DNA of 64,000 nt, taken from contig JBAJFG010000121.1 of assembly GCA_037903475.1 (NCBI GenBank), positions 620,001 through 684,000 on the forward strand. Direction: 5' to 3'. Position 1 is the stretch's first letter. Every line of letters begins with the position of its first letter. This document shows, piece by piece, positions 46,636 through 59,119 of the stretch. Source of the DNA: Ancylostoma caninum. Taxonomy: Eukaryota > Nematoda > Chromadorea > Rhabditida > Ancylostomatidae. Both the position numbers and the translations under genes were made by a program. The notes under the pieces were generated by a model. It worked only from the letters and a program-made list of their open reading frames with translations, had not been told where the DNA came from and did not search any database.

Positions 46636-47049
46636 TTGCTAGCTGCCTGTTCGGATCGCATAAGAAACGATGCATATCGACTTCAAGGTTGTTTTAGTTC
46701 TAATTTTAGACTTTTTAATGCGTTTCTTTAGTATCTTCTTTCCTTGAAACCGCTCAGTTTATAGAGAAAGCATACGGGAGCACAGAGAGGGGGAGGAGTC
46801 GTGAAAAGGTGGGGTTGAACGACGGAATAGGGGGGGGGGGTGGGGTCGGTTTTTACTATACCTATCGTCATGCTTGACTCTGGTTCCCATCCAACATCTC
46901 GAGATCGTTTCTCAGATCATGTTTTGTTGAATAAATGACGTTAATTTTTCAAATTTTTTGCACAGAAGTTGCAGTGCCATGCTGGTGGTAGGGGTGCGGG
47001 ATGGGGTTGGAAAACGAAGTGATTATTAAAACGGATTCGTAAAGCCTTG

Positions 47050-47880
47050 ATGGCAGACTAGGATTGAAAATTCCTAGTAAGCTCTATGCTTTTCTGGAGA
47101 GTTTGTTCGCCAAATTGAAGGCTCAAGACTTGTCACAAAATTGTAGCGATCAGTCTAAGCCAGCAGGTATTCTCAGAGAATATTTCAAATATTTTGATGA
47201 ATTCGTTGATTACCTTGACCCCGCCCATCAATTAAGGTCAAACGCGGAAAATTCCGAAATTTTAGTCCAAAACTCCGAAACAGAGCATCTACGAACAGTC
47301 TGTTTGGGGCCACTGGCTTAGAAATGAGTTAAAGAACAATTTGATGTGAAAACCATTCAAAAACCACGCAATTTTTTCTCTGAAAAATGACATTTTTCCG
47401 AAATTTTCTTCCGACAGCATCGCCTGAGCTTTCAGGGCTCGTTCTATCAGACGACAGATTTCTCGCCTGATAGAACGAACCCTGAAAGCTCAGGTGATGC
47501 TGTCGGAATGTTGAGAAAGAATCCATCAAAGATCTCGACAAACCACTCAGCTCTGGTGAAAAATCACATCAAAAGCTTGTTGGGAAGTCAATGAAATGAC
47601 AAAAAACATCTGAACTCTCCTGGCTAAAATCAGCAACTATTCTGTTTTCTGGATGACATAACGGAGCCGATTTGAGGTATTGAATAGAAAATACTACGCT
47701 CTTGCTGCTGCAGAATTTCCAGCTGAGATCATGAATTATCTAATCGATTATGAGAGCTTCAAAAAGGCAAAAAAATTACGCTCACAATGATTCTACGTCG
47801 GATTTCGCCGTTCGATTAGGTGAAAAACGCTGCATACTCAACATTTTTGCTGGTACCGATGTTATCTATTACACAGAGCT
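47050..47880 (+). repeat. Long dispersed repeat, left arm
   Basis: Matches 49420-50150 in inverted orientation, for example TTTCGCCGTTCG near 47805, ATTTTGATGAATTCG near 47190 and the CTGAGCTTTCAGGG block. Open frames such as 47064-47321 are products of the repeat. Confidence 0.6.
47411..47506. repeat. Near-perfect 40-bp-arm hairpin
   Basis: Arms 47411-47450 and 47467-47506 differ at two positions, both compatible with G:U pairing in RNA; the loop is 16 bases. The homologous place at 49795-49830 has a single arm only, so the inverted duplication is specific to this copy. Confidence 0.75.
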
Positions 47881-48699
47881 ATTTACCCTTCGTTTTGACC
47901 TGAGTGACCTTTTCTCAATCCTGGGTGTGAACATTTCGTCGCGCCCTTCCTGAGGGCTCAGTGAGGTGGCGGGGAATGTTGGCACCTCAAACACTGTCCT
48001 CAAGCATAACCAGGCCCCAGCACGAGCCTGTATTAGGGTCGTAGCCAAAACGAAGCCCCCTTTGAAAAATGCAGATTTTACGAAGTCCTCTCTGAAAATA
48101 ACAATAGATAGAAGGGAATGACCGCATCCAGTGATAGCAATTCTACGAGCATTCTCCGTGATTGTAATTAAAGCAATTAGTAGCAATTAAAGGACGATAA
48201 CCCATTGTGAAACCACAAAACATAACTGCAATAACCAGTGTAAACCGACTAAACATAACTATAATTCTCTACCAAGAGCAATCAATGAATGGACCATTCC
48301 ACACCGCGGCAGAAATTATACTGACGGAATCAGGAAACGATAAGGTCGACATTGGTCGCCAAAAGCCGAACAGAACAACAAACTAATCGAGAATAAGGGA
48401 ATAAAAACTTTGGAAAAAAAAGTAGAGACCAAACTAATGACAGTAGCCTTCGTAGAAAAAAGGGACCGAGGCTTTCAAAGGGGCTTTCAAATGATTTCAG
48501 TTCCCGCGCAGGCTCGATTGGGTCGGCGTTCCGCTTTGGAGCGCGGCTAAACGGCTTGCTATAGTGCCTTGGAGCGAGCGGAGAAGGGCAAATACTCACA
48601 AGATAGGAGATGATAAGTGATAGTATGTGAGGCGTATGATAGCACATACCTACAAGTATAGGGGGCATGGTAGGAGGTTGGAAACTTATGTGTTTGAAT

Positions 48700-49330
48700 A
48701 GGGAAATTATGCCCCCGACAGGCTCAGCTTGTACCCCAGCCTGTCGAAAATAGGCTGGCCCCTTTACCGAGCATACAATTTTTTGATTCACATAAGTTTT
48801 ATAATCTGACATCATACATTTATTGTGAGTATCATGACGCTTCTTCATCCCAAATCTGGTGTCTATCGATTAAGTCTCGACCTAAAGGGAGAGCCCTGCA
48901 ACCACTCAGACTCAGAATGTGAGCGTATACTTTTCTAGTTCACATAAGTTCAGATTGTCTCTCCCAAAATCTTCTAGTGTTCCCTTAGTTCTTATCTCAC
49001 TGAAGATTCCAGCTCAATCCATGCAGATTCCGGGGCGCAGGAGTCGTTTAAGTCCTCCGGATTATGGGAACCTGTACATGACCTGCTCCAATCGAACTTT
49101 TCAACATCGATCGCCGCAATAGCTCTGCTCAAGCTACGAGCAGTTCTTTTGCGAGCCTTTTTCGTCTTTCATCGCCTTTATCAACGCATTTCTTTTCTTT
49201 GGACCAACGAACACCTCAAAGTTTTTCTGGGGCTCGGCCACGAACCCGTACGAAGCCCCTTTTGCTTTTCGACCCTTTTACGAAGCCCAGCTTGCCCACC
49301 GACAAGCTGCGCTGGGGCCTGAGCATAACT
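48700..49330 (+). repeat. Dispersed repeat family, copy with short GC-rich hairpins
   Basis: Related segments occur inverted at 50690-51260 and partly at 48000-48060, 51890-52000 and 59120-59370. Shared words include ACGAAGCCC, CAGCTTGCC and GCTGGGGCCTG. The 48330-48848 minus ORF (172 codons) lies in this repeat DNA and I do not treat it as a gene. Confidence 0.5.
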
Positions 49331-49419
49331 AATGATTTTGCCGACCACTATTGGACTCAACTGCGTCGTTTGAAAAACTGAGAGAAAAAATCCAGAAAAT
49401 ATGAGCATTCGCGACTTCT

Positions 49420-50150
49420 CCAGCTCTGAAGATGCTCAAACGGCTTCCGTACTCTTTTCTAGGCCTAACCGAACGGCGAAATCCGACGCAGAATCTTTGT
49501 GAGCGTAATTTTTTTTTGCCTTTTTGAAGCTCTCATAGTCAGCTCGATAATCCATGATCTCAGCTGGAAACTCCGCAGCAGCAAGAGCGTGGTATTTACT
49601 ATTCAATACCTCAAATCGGTTTCATTATGTCGTCCAGAAAACAGACCAGTTGCTGATTTAACCCAGCAGAGTTCAATTGTTTTTTTTTTTGCTATTTCAC
49701 TAACTTCTCAGCAAGCTTTTGATTTGATTATTTAACTGAGGTGAGCATTTCGTCGAGATCTTTGATGTATCCTTTCTCAACACTACGATATCATCGCCTC
49801 AGCTTTCAGAGTTCGTTCTATCAGACGAAAAGTCTACCCAAATCTCAGAAAAATGTCATTTTTCAGAGAAAAAAATTGCAGTCTTTTCGAATGGTTTTCA
49901 CATCAAATTGTTCTTCATCTCATTTCTAAGCCAGTGGCCTCAAACAAATTGCTCGTAGATGCTCTATTCGGAGCTATGGACCAAAATTTTGGAATTTTCC
50001 GCGCTTGACCATAGTTAGTGGGCGGGGTCAATGTAATTAATGAATTTATCAAAATATTTGGTGACAGCCGCTCAAGATCAGCCCTGATTCTTTTACACCC
50101 GTGTGCAGAACATCGTCCTGAATATAGCAGCGTTTTCCTTTTAGAAATTA
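49420..50150 (-). repeat. Long dispersed repeat, right arm
   Basis: Inverted partner of 47050-47880; the two arms are 1.5 kb apart. The plus-strand ORF at 50018-50323 (101 codons) overlaps its edge; it looks somewhat protein-like but has no recognised domain. Confidence 0.6.
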
Positions 50151-50435
50151 ACCCGTTCTCGAGGAAGTTATGCGAAAATCTCGCAAATCCTGCATTAACA
50201 CGAATCCCGCGAGAATTTTCAGATTCTACGGCGACGACTGTAGATGGCCCCAAAGTCTTCGTTCAAGTTATTCCTTCGGGTAACAGATTCAGAAAAATCA
50301 TTACTCCTGGAGCGTTTTTCTGAAAGTAGTCATTAGGGAGAGCAGGAGAAAAGAGAAATATCTTAAATCTCCTCAATAGCACATACTTCTAAAAAATAGT
50401 TCTCATTTTTATGAATCACTTTCATCACAAACCTA

Positions 50436-53319
50436 CAGTGCGTGTCAAAACTTTACGCCCACCCTAAAAATTCGTCGTTTCGGGCAAAGATCAAGTTTTC
50501 TCGAGTAAAGGCGTTCACTATCGTTTTCAGCGTGCTTGAAAACCCCAGAAACCTTCACCAAGTCTTTTCCAGGTGATCCTCTAATTTTTTATTAGTTTTT
50601 GAAAGGAAAATGCCGCGGTTCAAAAATTTACGCCCACCCTTGAAAATGTCGGTCACGGAGAGAGTAATTACGAATAAGCAGGGAAAAGATACGAACTGAT
50701 GTAGTACAGGCCCCAGCACGGCTGTCCCGGAGGCAAGCTGGGCTTCGTGAAGAGGGCAAATATCAAAAGGGGCTCCGTACAGGGTCCGCATCTGAGCCCC
50801 GAAAAAATTGGGTTTTTGTGGGTCCCAAGATGTGCAATGCGTTGATAAGGCGAGGAGGAAAAAAGCTCGCGGAAACGACTCCTGGTACTTCCAGCTGCGC
50901 AATAACGGCGAGTGAGGACGAAAAAGTTCGATTGGAGCAGATCATTCATAGGTTCCCACTATCCGGAGGAAACGAGGCACTGCTGCGCTGCTGAAACTGC
51001 ACGGATTGATTTGAAATCTTCGGTGAAATAAGAACAAAGAGAATACTTGGAGTTCTTGGAAAAGACATTCCAAACATTTGCAAAGTAAAAAAGCTGTGTT
51101 AGGTAACTAAGTCCAGACTTCACGGATTCACTTCAAATTTTGGGCAAAAATGTGTCTCAGCGTGCACAATAAGTGTTTGAAATGGTTCCCCAAACCTATG
51201 TGAATGAAAAAATTGTATGCTCATTAAGTGGTCCAGCCCTTCGCACGAAGGGCTGGACCCGCAGCCGCGAAGGGCTGAGCCTTTCGTGGCACTTCAGAAG
51301 CATAGATTTTCTATTCAGGCACAATAGTTTCGGTGGATTTTTCATACACCTATACCACTAATCTCGTGCTTTCATACGCACCTTAGTATGTCTCATATCA
51401 TATCCTTTTAGGAGAGATATAGCCCAAAAAAGGCAAACTTTTTATACCCTACGATGCGCCGACGGGCAACATGACAGCTCGCGTTTCATTTGCATTCAAA
51501 TCAGTGCAGCATCCCCATTCAAATCAGCCCAGCGTGTTTCTGCACGTCTTCCAGTGGATCTTTGATGTATTATGTCGTCTTTTTCCTTGCTACTCATTCA
51601 AAAGCTGTTGTTCTATTTAAGCTGCCACCATTTATGTCATCAGTGGTGGCATTGCTTGTAGAGGAATTCAGAATTCTCACTTCTACCTCCTAGATTTATT
51701 ACCACCAACTTTTATGAAAGTTTTCTGTAAACTCTGTATTGGTTTCTGTACTTTTTTCTTTAGAAACATTTCCTATAACTAACGTCGTTCTTGTCCTGCA
51801 CACTTTTATGCGCTTGTCGACGTATTTTGAGAGAACTTTAAACTAGTTTCCTTAGATATCCGTGAAAAACGCGTCAATTCGAATTCTCCTCAATGCCTCG
51901 TTATCCAAAGGGGACTTCGTTAAATTTGGGTTTTTCAAAGCAGGCTTCGTTTTTGTTCCGACCCTACGGAAGGCTCGTGCTGGGGCCTGATGTAGTAGCG
52001 CTCAAGAAGACTTTAGGTAACCTTATGGAGCAGTCAAAATCAATGCCAAAGGCATTTCACCTGTCACTGACTGAGCAAACTCTACCCCGAACAAGTGTGA
52101 ACAGAACAAAATTTTTTAAAGACTTTGGGTGGTCGCAGACTCTTAGGTGATATTTCCATGAATAATCTTAATACGTATAGATGGAAAAGGGAGCACTAGA
52201 AGACATTTCAAGGTCGACACGACGGCCAGTCTGGTCCTTCTCCTTCACAGCGTCGACCGAGAAAATCAGCATTAAATTCCCGCTAACTGTTTTCATGTTG
52301 AACAGTCTCTTCGCATATCAGCATTTGAGGACATTTGAAGCAAGAACACAATGCCTGTTCTCCGGCGGACGCCACACCACCCTTGGGGTCGAATGATTTT
52401 ACTAGGCACAACATGAATAGCATGTAGGTTTGAGCGGCATTTTTTATAGTGTTTATTAACATGCAAGATGTCACTCATAACGTTGAATGCTCTGTTCACT
52501 CATGGGGGTAGAAGACAGGCAACGATTTTCCAGACCGAATCTCGCATTGCTCTAGGGATTTATGAGGGAAATGGGAGGTTTCTTTTTTGCCGCAAATTTG
52601 GCGGTTGAACATCGATGGTCAGTACAAACCACTAACATCGAAATTGCGCAGATAGGATTCCGATGGACTTAGCTATTCAAAGCAGTGATCTACAAAGGCC
52701 TTTGCTCTCATATTTTCTCCAACACAGCGTCCACAACTCCGCCAGGATCACGACTTGGGGCATCTTTCTTGGCCGACACTGTGGACGAAGAGGACCAGAC
52801 GGATGATATGGCCGTCGTGTCAACCTTGAAATGTGTCCTAGTGTGTCCTTTCCCATCTATGCGTATTAAGATTATTCATCGAAATATCAGCTAAGTGTCT
52901 GCGACCACACGAAGTACCCGAAGTCTTCAAAAAAAATTGTTCTGTTCACACTTGTTCGGGGGAGAGTTTGCTCAGTCAGTGACAGGTAAAATACCTTCGG
53001 CATTGATTCTGACTGCTCCATAAGGTCATCTAAAGTCTTCTTGAGCGCTACTACATCAGTTCCTATCATTTCCCCGCTTATTCGCAATTCCTCTCCTCCG
53101 TAATCGACATTTTTAAGGGTGGGCGTAAAGTTCTGAACCGCGGCATTTTCCTCTCAAAAACTAATAAAAAATTAGAGGACCACCTACAAAAGACTTGGTG
53201 AAAGCTTCTGGGGTTTTCTAGCACGCTGAAAACGATAGTGAACGCCATTACTCGAAAAAGCTTGACCTTGCCCGAAACGACGAATTTTCAGGGTGGGCGT
53301 AAAGTTTTGACACACACTG
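50436..53319. mobile_element. Tc1/mariner-type element with long IR/DR-like ends, 2.9 kb
   Basis: TA target dinucleotides at 50434-50435 and 53320-53321. Ends read CAGTGCGTGTCAAAACTTTA and, inverted, CAGTGTGTGTCAAAACTTTA. The inverted repeats extend about 215 bp (to about 50655 and from about 53104). Inside each, the motif TTTACGCCCACCC occurs twice, at the tip and about 170 bp inward, an IR/DR arrangement as in some Tc1 relatives. The interior has another inverted pair (51984-52260 with 52720-53075) and a copy of the dispersed repeat. No transposase is recognised, so it is non-autonomous or gutted by nested insertions. Confidence 0.75.
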
Positions 53320-53364
53320 TATGTAAGAAAAAGTCAGATTATATGTTAAAATTTGGATTTGTAG

Positions 53365-53403
53365 GACGGCACCTACGAAGACGTCGAATTGCCCACTGGC
53401 GCT
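53365..53403 (+). CDS. Possible 39-nt internal exon
   Basis: Between TTTGTAG and GTAAGT the plus strand reads DGTYEDVELPTGA in phase 0-0. Both splice sites are good, but no neighbouring exon was linked, so this is tentative. Confidence 0.25.
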
Positions 53404-53954
53404 GTAAGTTTATTTTAGCTCTCGTTGTATGTGCTGTTTATAGCGCATCTTAGCTTGTATCACTAGAAAAATATTAGCAGTGAAGCGCTGTCAAGGTGTT
53501 ACAGCTGTAAAACATATGGAAAAAATAACGAAAGCATGGCTTTAAGGGGATATTGTAGCAGCATATATAAGGGGCCCAAGGAGTTGTAAGGAGTCACGCT
53601 TCAGCACAAGATCTCATCCGAGTCAAAGTTGAAGCGAAGCAACCTTTAAAAAACCAACATTTATTGGGCCGCCATTGAACGTGGAAGGGGATATTCGAAG
53701 GTACACAAATCGCAAAAGAAAATTGAGTCCAAATCGAAATCAAAGTTCAGACCACAATCGGGGAGTTTTAGAATGCACAACTATTTCAGAAGGAACGAAA
53801 TATAGCACAGAAATCTTGCAAGAAAATCCGATAATACGAAGACGAATAAATTAGGAAGTAATACAGAAAAGAAAACTACGAAATGCTACAGGCAGCTCAG
53901 AAAAGGAAATCGAGCCGATGCTAGTAATATAACTAGAGTGTATCTAAACGGTTA

Positions 53955-54858
53955 TCACACTATTTATTTATTTATTTGTACGTGGTTAACCACGCGTAAA
54001 ACAGAAATTCGTGTGAAAGAAAAAAACACGAACAAAACACAACAATTAGAAACAACAGTTAAAAATTGTTCAAACAGTAACGCACTAAGCAGATTCTCTT
54101 AGGAACTTGTCAACCAATCTTTTGTATTGTGCTAGAGAGTGTGGCAGAATGTACTTCTTTGAGAGTCTGAGGAAAACGGAGCCAGCTCTCTGTGTAAAGA
54201 AAGAAGACCGTAAAGAGGTCTTGGCTGTCTGGAATGTAATCTTGAATGGCCCGCCTCTCGTGCATGAGGGAGATACGGTGTAAAATTTATTGGTAGGGAG
54301 ATTAACCTTTCCACTGATTATTTTATAGGCCATAACGAGATCATACTTCCTTCTACGCATATCGAGAGTGGGAATGCTAAACGTGCAATTACAAATGAAA
54401 GCAGGAGGTGTGTTGGCATAATCATACCCATGCAACCGTATCCAAAGCTTCCTAGTAAAACTATTCTGGACCGCCTCAAGTCTTGATATAGAACGCTTAG
54501 ATTTTGTGCTGAACACCGTAGCGCCGTACTCAAGAATGGGTCGTACATAAGATTTATAGGCGACCAAAAGATGTGCCGGAGACTTAGTAGATAAGCATCT
54601 GAATATATTGTAAACGACATGGTCTGCTTTTCTAGCTATAATGCGGCAATGGTCATCAAATGTCAGGTTCGTATCCAAGATGAAACCCAAATCACAAATA
54701 GTATTCGTACTACTTAGCTGTACATCACCAAGGAAGTAGGCATTCTCTTCTCTTGACCGACCAAGGTGGAATAGCTTAGTTTTAAGACTCGACAAGGGTA
54801 ATTTCCACTCTACAGACCATGTGCGAGCGAATGGATGACTCTTACAACTTTCGCGCAT
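53955..54858 (-). mobile_element. CR1-like retrotransposon fragment, C-terminal RT part
   Basis: A 257-codon minus-strand frame (54858-54085) begins within the thumb-side RT region (ARTWSVEWKLPLSSLKTK) and continues with ICDLGFILDTNLTFDDHCRI and YKSYVRPILEYGATVFS, typical of CR1/Jockey-type elements. It lacks the catalytic box, so it is 5'-truncated at about 54858. A (TTTA)n run on the plus strand at about 53961-53979 marks the 3' end. It is less damaged than the copy at 38829-40051 and from a different family. Confidence 0.8.
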
Positions 54859-55403
54859 TCAAATAAGTTCATGCCGTCATTCGATTAGAGCAAATATTCT
54901 ACATTTTTTCGACCATCCGAGAATTTCGAAGACCTCCTGTGTGGGCTCAACTCCATGAATGGAATTGAAGTCTTCAATGGGACAAGGCTCAAATGGGCAT
55001 TAACAGTGGTTGAAAAAACAATCCCAGCATATGTGCCGCACGAAAGATACATGCGCAAAACACAACCCTTTGCTCTTCGAAGAATTCCGAAGAAATTCTG
55101 ATATGTTCATGCTTTATGAAATCCCTTGAAATTTGCGGGCAACACAAGCAAGCTTTCGCTAGAAGAGTTCAGAGAACCATCCCAAATTTATGTCAACTAA
55201 AAAAGTGTATGTTCGCTAAGTGGTCTGGGTCTACCGTGATAACCTCGGAAAGACCTGCTGCTTTTTCGAACAGTTCTAGTTCTTTATTGGATCATTCCAA
55301 GTTGAAAATATCAGTTAAGGCAATCAGTAAATGCGAACTTCACTGGGGTGTTTTGAGGATAATTAAGGAGCAAAAGGACTTTTGGGGCATATATACATAT
55401 ACC

Positions 55404-55463
55404 AGTCTGGCCGTCCGGCTGACGCCGGACTTCCAGACTTTTCCTAATGCTCGCTTCGCTCGC
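55404..55463 (+). repeat. Double-stem hairpin unit, copy 2
   Basis: Outer stem AGTCTGG/CCAGACT and inner stem GTCCGGC/GCCGGAC, loop TGAC, followed nine bases later by GCTCGCTTCGCTCGC (55449-55463). Relative to copy 1 the outer stem changes at two positions on both sides, keeping the pairs. Confidence 0.7.
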
Positions 55464-55929
55464 ATGGCTTCATCCCTTCTTTATTCAAATAAAATCACAG
55501 CTATTCCACATTTTTGCTATAATGTGTCCCACACCCTTTCCATTGCTTTTTCTCATGTAAAAATGCACTTATCAAGATTAACCTTCTCGAAGCAATTTTA
55601 TCATTTGCTCAACTGAAATAGCTTTTTGTAACTATATATTACCGGTTCAACCTGGATTGACCGCAGAAAATGGTCTATCATTCTTTGTTTGTTATAACTG
55701 GTCAAGTGATAAGAGTCAGTTAGAACATATAAAAGGGGAAGGGTGCGGTGTGTTCATAAACAAATGAGAAAAGAAGAACGCGGGGAGGACGTAAGGAGGA
55801 AGGATTCACACGGATTGCATACTAATCCGGGCAGAGGTCTGACATCTAGTTTTTTTTAACGATTGATGTTAGACGCAATCGAATCGATTTAACAAATATG
55901 GACCTAACTCATGACATTTCCCTGAGTAG

Positions 55930-57375
55930 TGGACACCGGCGCACCCCTCCTGCATCGGTAGCTATATTTTCAGGCGCTCCTCCACTTTTGAGCGCAGGCG
56001 CAGCCCTATCATAGCAGTAGACCCGTCTCCCCTACTTTGGGCGCCAGCGCACACTTGTCACAGCAGTGGACCCGTCTCCCCCACTTTGGGCGCCAGCGCA
56101 CACTTGTCACAGCAGTGGACCCGTCTCCCCCCACTTTGGGCGCCGGCGCACTCTTATCACAATGGTGGACCCGTCTCCCCCCACTTTGGGCGCCGGCGCA
56201 CCCTTATCACAGTGGTGGACCCGTCTCCCCCACTTTGGGCGCCGGCGCACCTTATCACAGTGATGGACCCGTCTCCCCCACTTTGGGCGCCGGCGCACCC
56301 CTATCACACACCTCACAGTGGTGGACCCGTCTCCCCCCACTTTGGGCGCCGGCGCACCCTTATCACAGTGGTGGACCCGTCTCCCCCCACTTTGGGCGCC
56401 GGTGCACCCTTATCACAGTGGATCCGTCTCCCCACATTGAGCCCCGGCGCAGCCTTATCACAGTGATGGACCCGTCTCCCCCCACTTTGGGCGCCGGCGC
56501 ACCCTTATCACAGTGGTGGACCCGTCTCCCCCCACTTTGGGTGCCGGCGCACCCTTATCACAGTGGTGGACCCGTCTCCATCCACTTTGGGCGCCGGCGC
56601 ACCCTTATCACAGTGGTGGACCCGTCTCCCCCCACTTTGGGTGCCGGCGCACCCTTATCACAGTGATGGACCCGTCTCCCCCCACTTTGGGCGCCGGCGC
56701 ACCCTTATCACAGTGGTGGACCCGTCTCCCCCCACTTTGGGCGCCGGCGCACCCTTATCACAGTGGTGGACCCGTCTCCCCCCACTTTGGGCGCCGGCGC
56801 ACCCTTATCACAGTGGTGGACCCGTCTCCCCCCACTTTGGGCGCCGGCGCACCCTTATCACAGTGATGGACCCGTCTCCCCCCACTTTGGGCGCCGGCGC
56901 ACCCTTATCACAGTGGTGGACCCGTCTCCCCCCACTTTGGGCGCCGGCGCACCCTTATCACAGTGGTGGACCCGTCTCCCCCCACTTTGGGCGCCGGCGC
57001 ACCCTTATCACAGTGGTGGACCCGTCTCCCCCCACTTTGGGCGCCGGCGCACCCTTATCACAGTGGTGGACCCGTCTCCCCCCACTTTGGGCGCCGGCGC
57101 ACCCTTATCACAGTGATGGATCCGTCTCCCCCCACTTTGGGCGCCGGCGCAGCCTTATCACAGTGGTGGACCCGTCTCCCCACTTTGGGCGCCGGCGCAG
57201 CCTTATCACAGTGATGGACCCGTCTCCCACCACATTGAGCGCTGGCGCAGCCTTATCACAGTGATGGACCCGTCTCCCACCACATTGAGCGCTGGCGCAG
57301 CCATATCACAGTGATGGGCCCGTCTCCCTCCACTTTGGGCGCCGGCGCAGCCCTTCTCCATGGACTCCATTGACG
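55930..57375 (+). repeat. Minisatellite array of 50-bp units, about 28 copies
   Basis: The unit contains CACAGTGGTGGACCCGTCTC, then CCCCCCACTTTGGGCGCCGG and CGCACCCTTAT. Units are near identical in the centre (56480-57130) and diverged at both edges, as expected of unequal exchange. Since 50 is not a multiple of 3 and the unit lacks stops in all frames, every plus frame is open (56037-56666, 56563-57264 and others); these are not genes. Confidence 0.9.
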
Positions 57376-57522
57376 GACCCGTTGTACACCATCCGACCTT
57401 CTGTTCGATCTCATCCCTACCCCACTCCACCACACCACACCCGTTCCTAGCCTTTTATATGATCTCACAATCACGATCATTGACCAATCGTAGAATTTCG
57501 TAACGGTCTGACACACATTCGT

Positions 57523-57587
57523 ACATACTTACATACTTACATACTTACATACTTACATACTTACATACTTACATACTTACATACATA
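57523..57587 (+). repeat. (ACATACTT)n microsatellite
   Basis: About eight tandem 8-bp units, followed by ACACACATG and then CTAAGCCCGTTATTATA, a word repeated at 60056-60072. Confidence 0.9.
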
Positions 57588-58010
57588 CAGACACACATGT
57601 AAACAGGCTAAGCCCGTTATTATATAGAATGATGCTAAGTACATAAGTTTGGGCTGGTTTACAAGCACTTCTAGCACAACGCTTCATCTCACAAGGCTTC
57701 ATCTATGTTCTCGAAACATTTAAAGGGAATTAATGAGGTGTGGACATCACAGGAGTCACTTTCAAGTCACTAAAAACAAACTTATAGAAGGTGTCTTATC
57801 ATCAGATCCGCTTCGTTTGAAAATGTTTGCCTACAGTTCAATCAAGAATGTTGTTTTACGCCTTGCTCACGTAGACCGCACCAGTTTTCTACCGTGGCCT
57901 GATTTTTAGAGGTTGTCGAGATGGGAATAACATCGGAGAACGGAACAAAACGCTAGTGTCGGCAGGGAAATCAGAGTAATGACAGAGTGTTAGATGCTGT
58001 CTAGCTGAAG

Positions 58011-58875
58011 CAGGGCACAGCACGTGGTGGTCATTGACCAGCATGACTTAGTAGGCGTCGATCATATTTGGGGGAATTTAGTCGCGAACGCGTGCTTCTA
58101 ACCTGCGTCTGAAAAACGTCAGAGCTGCGGCTGGGTCAATCCTTAATTAAATAGACTCGTGCTTTCCGAACACTCTCATCTCGTATAAATTGAACGGACT
58201 GTAAATCACTTCATCCTTCCCTAGAACTCTGACGCGCTCCAGTGATAGGTGTTGCTCCAGGTGTTCCTCTTCTTTTAGGTGGCGGATCATGTTGAAATTC
58301 TGGGTGCGGATGCGCACTATACGAGCAAGAAGCCGCTCAAGACGGCCTCCTTCGTTTTTAAGAAACTGTCTTCTTTGTTGAAAAAAACCATCAAAAAATG
58401 GTCGAAAAAGTGGTTTTTGACCATTATTAGACTGCTATCGATGCTTTTTCTCAAAAATGAAGGATGGCTCTTCGGGGAAAAATCGGCACCCTCTTGTTGC
58501 ACATTTTGGAGTTGACAGCGCATCAACACGCTCCTTCAAACTAGAGGAATTTCCTGCAATCTTGTGCTTCTGATAGGTTCTGAAACAAGTTCGAACCAGT
58601 TCTAGCGGGTTTCCACAGTTCCTGGCAGTGATTGGTTTTTCGAGGTTTTCAGGTTCGATTGCAAATAAAATGCATCAAAAATGTTCACGAACTTCACGAA
58701 CTAGTTGATATTTGATTGCTGGACTTGAGTAGAAGCTACTGATATTACTCTTGTTTACTTCATTTTTTTCTGAAACAGCCCCAATACATATGTAGGTACT
58801 TAGTAACCCATTTCTGTGAGTGTGACTGGACTCAATAGTCCCCAACCTCTAGTGACCACATTGCCCTCTGCCCTG
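58011..58875. mobile_element. hAT element, 865-bp deleted copy
   Basis: Ends CAGGGCACAGCACG and, inverted, CAGGGCAGAGGGC. Flanks AGCTGAAG (58003-58010) and AGCTGATG (58876-58883) match at 7 of 8. In reverse orientation it matches both outer parts of the 6525-9748 element but lacks its inner 2.1 kb, and also lacks about 170 bp present at 9509-9677. Confidence 0.8.
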
Positions 58876-59119
58876 AGCTGATGTGAGTTGGGCTACAGTT
58901 TAAAATGAATACGATGTTCATCTACGTACCTACCTTCAAAAACCCGTCAACTAATCTGTGATCTGTCGGGACCGTGACTTATCGTACTGTCATTTCCTTG
59001 CCAAAATTGACATTTTCTCCCTCCTTCTTACTTCAATCTCACCACAGTCCTACGAAAGCGGAACTATTGTAGGAAACTGATGCGGTGCTCGGAATCACGG
59101 CATCAAATAACTCCGTGGA

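Noticed and set aside
48330..48848. 172-codon minus-strand ORF
   Set aside because: Lies in dispersed repeat DNA with related sequence at 51.2 and 55.2 kb; no domain and no splice context.
55116..55616. 166-codon plus-strand ORF
   Set aside because: Crosses repeat DNA and the hairpin unit at 55404; composition is not protein-like.
56037..57264. Long plus-strand ORFs (up to 233 codons) with Pro/Trp/His repeats
   Set aside because: They are the 50-bp minisatellite read in its three stop-free frames; no splice sites, start context or non-repeat sequence.
55930..57375. CRISPR-like array
   Set aside because: Units are contiguous 50-bp tandem copies without unique spacers, and the genome is eukaryotic.
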